64,000 nucleotides of DNA from Tubulanus polymorphus. Its lineage: Eukaryota > Nemertea > Palaeonemertea > Tubulaniformes > Tubulanidae. The notes under the pieces are model-generated. The model saw nothing but the letters and a program-made list of their open reading frames with translations. It searched no databases and was not told the DNA's origin. Positions 62,663 through 64,000 of the stretch are shown piece after piece (the stretch's first letter is position 1; every line of letters starts with the position of its first letter). Made by a program: the position numbers and the translations under genes. Location of the stretch: positions 6,870,485 through 6,934,484 of the forward strand of contig NC_134027.1 in NCBI RefSeq assembly GCF_964204645.1, written 5' to 3'.

Positions 62663-64000
62663 TTATCCACATGTACAGTTCGAGTTTTTCTGCTTTGTTT
62701 CGTCGGCATGACTTACAATTACACGGTCGCCTTGAATTTTTAAAAAGGCTGGCATTTCATGTTTGGCATTCAAGTCTATGAGTAACTTTTCCGCAATTTT
62801 GTAAAACGCTTCCTCAACACCTTCGCCTGTTAAAGATAAATCATTTAAAAATCAAATTGTAACGTAACCTCATTAGAATTTACACGAATACAATAACTTA
62901 ATGAGTAAGCCTATCTAAGAAAATCTCAAACAAATTGAGGATACATAATTACTGGTATATTTGCATGTAATATAATAGAATGCTTTTAGCGAGTACAATA
63001 AATCAGTTAACTTTTGATATTATTTTTTTTCAATGAAATTCAACGATGTTTAAAAATTTAGTCAAGGCAATAGGAAAATTATTAAATGAATATCAGTCTT
63101 TACCTGTTTTGGCAGAAAGAGTAAATGCTAAGTCAATACAATAAATGGATTTGAAATCATCTATGGCATCTGGTTTGATTTCAGAACCAAGATCACATTT
63201 GTTTCCTATTAAAAGTTTTAATGCTGGAAAAAAACAACAGATAACAAAAATTATAGTAAAATAGGGGGCAGGAGTTACAGAATTGGAAACTAAAATGTGT
63301 CTATCTTACCACCAAAAGGTGCATAGGCGTTAGCGTCATCTACCCATTTCGGCAGAAAGTGTAATGATGATGGATTGTCAACACTGTACAAGACAACAAC
63401 TGCATGAGCATTACGATAGTAATTCAGTGTTAAAGTTCTGAATCTCTCTTCACCAGCTGTATCCCAAACGGTAAACTACATAGAATAATGCAATACGTGT
63501 TGCAGGATCTGGTCATCCTTATTACCGAGATGACCCGCACGATCGAGGTACAAATTGAAGACTTGTATTATTTATAAATGTCTAATGTCAATTTCAACCC
63601 TACTTGAGAGCATTCCGGGTGGCCTAGCTCGCTAATTTTCGGTAGTACATACCTGATAAAGGTCTTAATGGGACCAGAAAGGACTGGCAGTCGACTTAAA
63701 ACAGTACCTAGGCTAGCCGTTGTTCCTCGCAGGGAACCGTAACGACTGGTATTCAGACTATCTATCAGGTAGGCCTATGTACCGTCAAAACTGGTTGAGC
63801 TAGGCCACCTGATGAGCTCTCAAGTCAAGTTGAAATAGACGTAGGCCTAGTATATTAGAATAGAAAGAACATTTGAATTGAATAAGAATGAAAGAAAGTC
63901 TGAAAACACTTGCCGAAATTTTATGATTACCAACTGTCACTATCTTGGAACAACTATTAACGACGTTATTTTTTTTAACCGATTCTTTGAAATCGTTGTC
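62663..64000 (-). CDS. Divergent Rab-like small GTPase, 5' end outside window
   Basis: Ras-superfamily GTPase of Rab type; such proteins switch between GTP and GDP forms to direct vesicle traffic. Exons visible, transcript order: 64000(partial)-63914, 63475-63310, 63223-63104, 62826-62663 (TAA), in frame throughout, about 178 residues. Switch II WDTAGEERFRTL (G3), GNKCDL (G4) and LSAKTGEG (G5) are canonical. The P-loop lies beyond the right edge. Two oddities: the switch I segment, KKNNVVNSCSKIV, lacks the invariant Thr-Ile-Gly, and the first visible intron has a GC donor (TCG|GCAAGT). The C terminus is NSNCTCG, close to but not exactly a CXC prenylation end. A GTAAGT within the last exon (at GVRVI-equivalent VIV|SH) leaves room for an alternative 3' end. 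Assignment to a named Rab is not possible. Confidence 0.82.
63581..63845. mobile_element. Foldback MITE in Rab-like intron
   Basis: Arms 63581-63657 and about 63765-63845 are reverse complements with gaps: ACTTGAGAGC, GGTGGCCTAGCTC and TACCTGATA occur in both orientations in mirrored order. About 265 bp inside the 438 bp intron. Confidence 0.75.

Overview
This is nuclear DNA from an animal. Coding sequence is split into many short exons with GT-AG introns. The intergenic DNA is AT-rich with long (AT)n tracts, and short foldback elements are scattered through introns. The gene set is bilaterian. A marine invertebrate, probably a spiralian such as a mollusc, is the best guess, from protein similarity remembered for these families; the sequence alone does not prove the taxon.

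Layout, left to right. (1) 218-2696, +: the C-terminal two thirds of a transglutaminase, cut by the left edge. (2) 3205-5190, -: TIMM21, a mitochondrial import subunit, tail to tail with the transglutaminase. (3) 5191 to about 18.9 kb: no gene I can support; microsatellite, a MITE and one unexplained cluster of open frames. (4) 19030-46871, +: a complete MYPT3/TIMAP-like gene (PPP1R16 family), with PP1-docking motif, ankyrin repeats and a C-terminal CaaX box, spread over 27.8 kb. (5) 48894-51127, -: a complete WWOX gene. (6) 51319-60546, +: a complete Artemis gene (DCLRE1C), head to head with WWOX across 191 bp, with a very long acidic tail that carries two strong SUMO-interacting motifs. (7) 51649-52893 and 54147-55610, both -: two tandem METTL27-like methyltransferase genes nested inside Artemis intron 1. 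(8) 62663 to the right edge, -: a partial, divergent Rab-like GTPase.

The exon models come from splice consensus, phase continuity and remembered family sequence; every junction given keeps the reading frame. No operon-like cooperation is implied. The linked pairs are structural: WWOX/DCLRE1C share a probable bidirectional promoter, the two METTL27 copies are paralogues, and TGM/TIMM21 and PPP1R16/WWOX converge.

The most notable points are the nested METTL27 pair with mosaic divergence (exon 2 identical, exon 1 strongly diverged), element insertions datable by comparing those copies, the SUMO-interacting motifs in the Artemis tail, and a MITE family present four times. I saw no CRISPR array, rRNA, tRNA or prokaryotic system.
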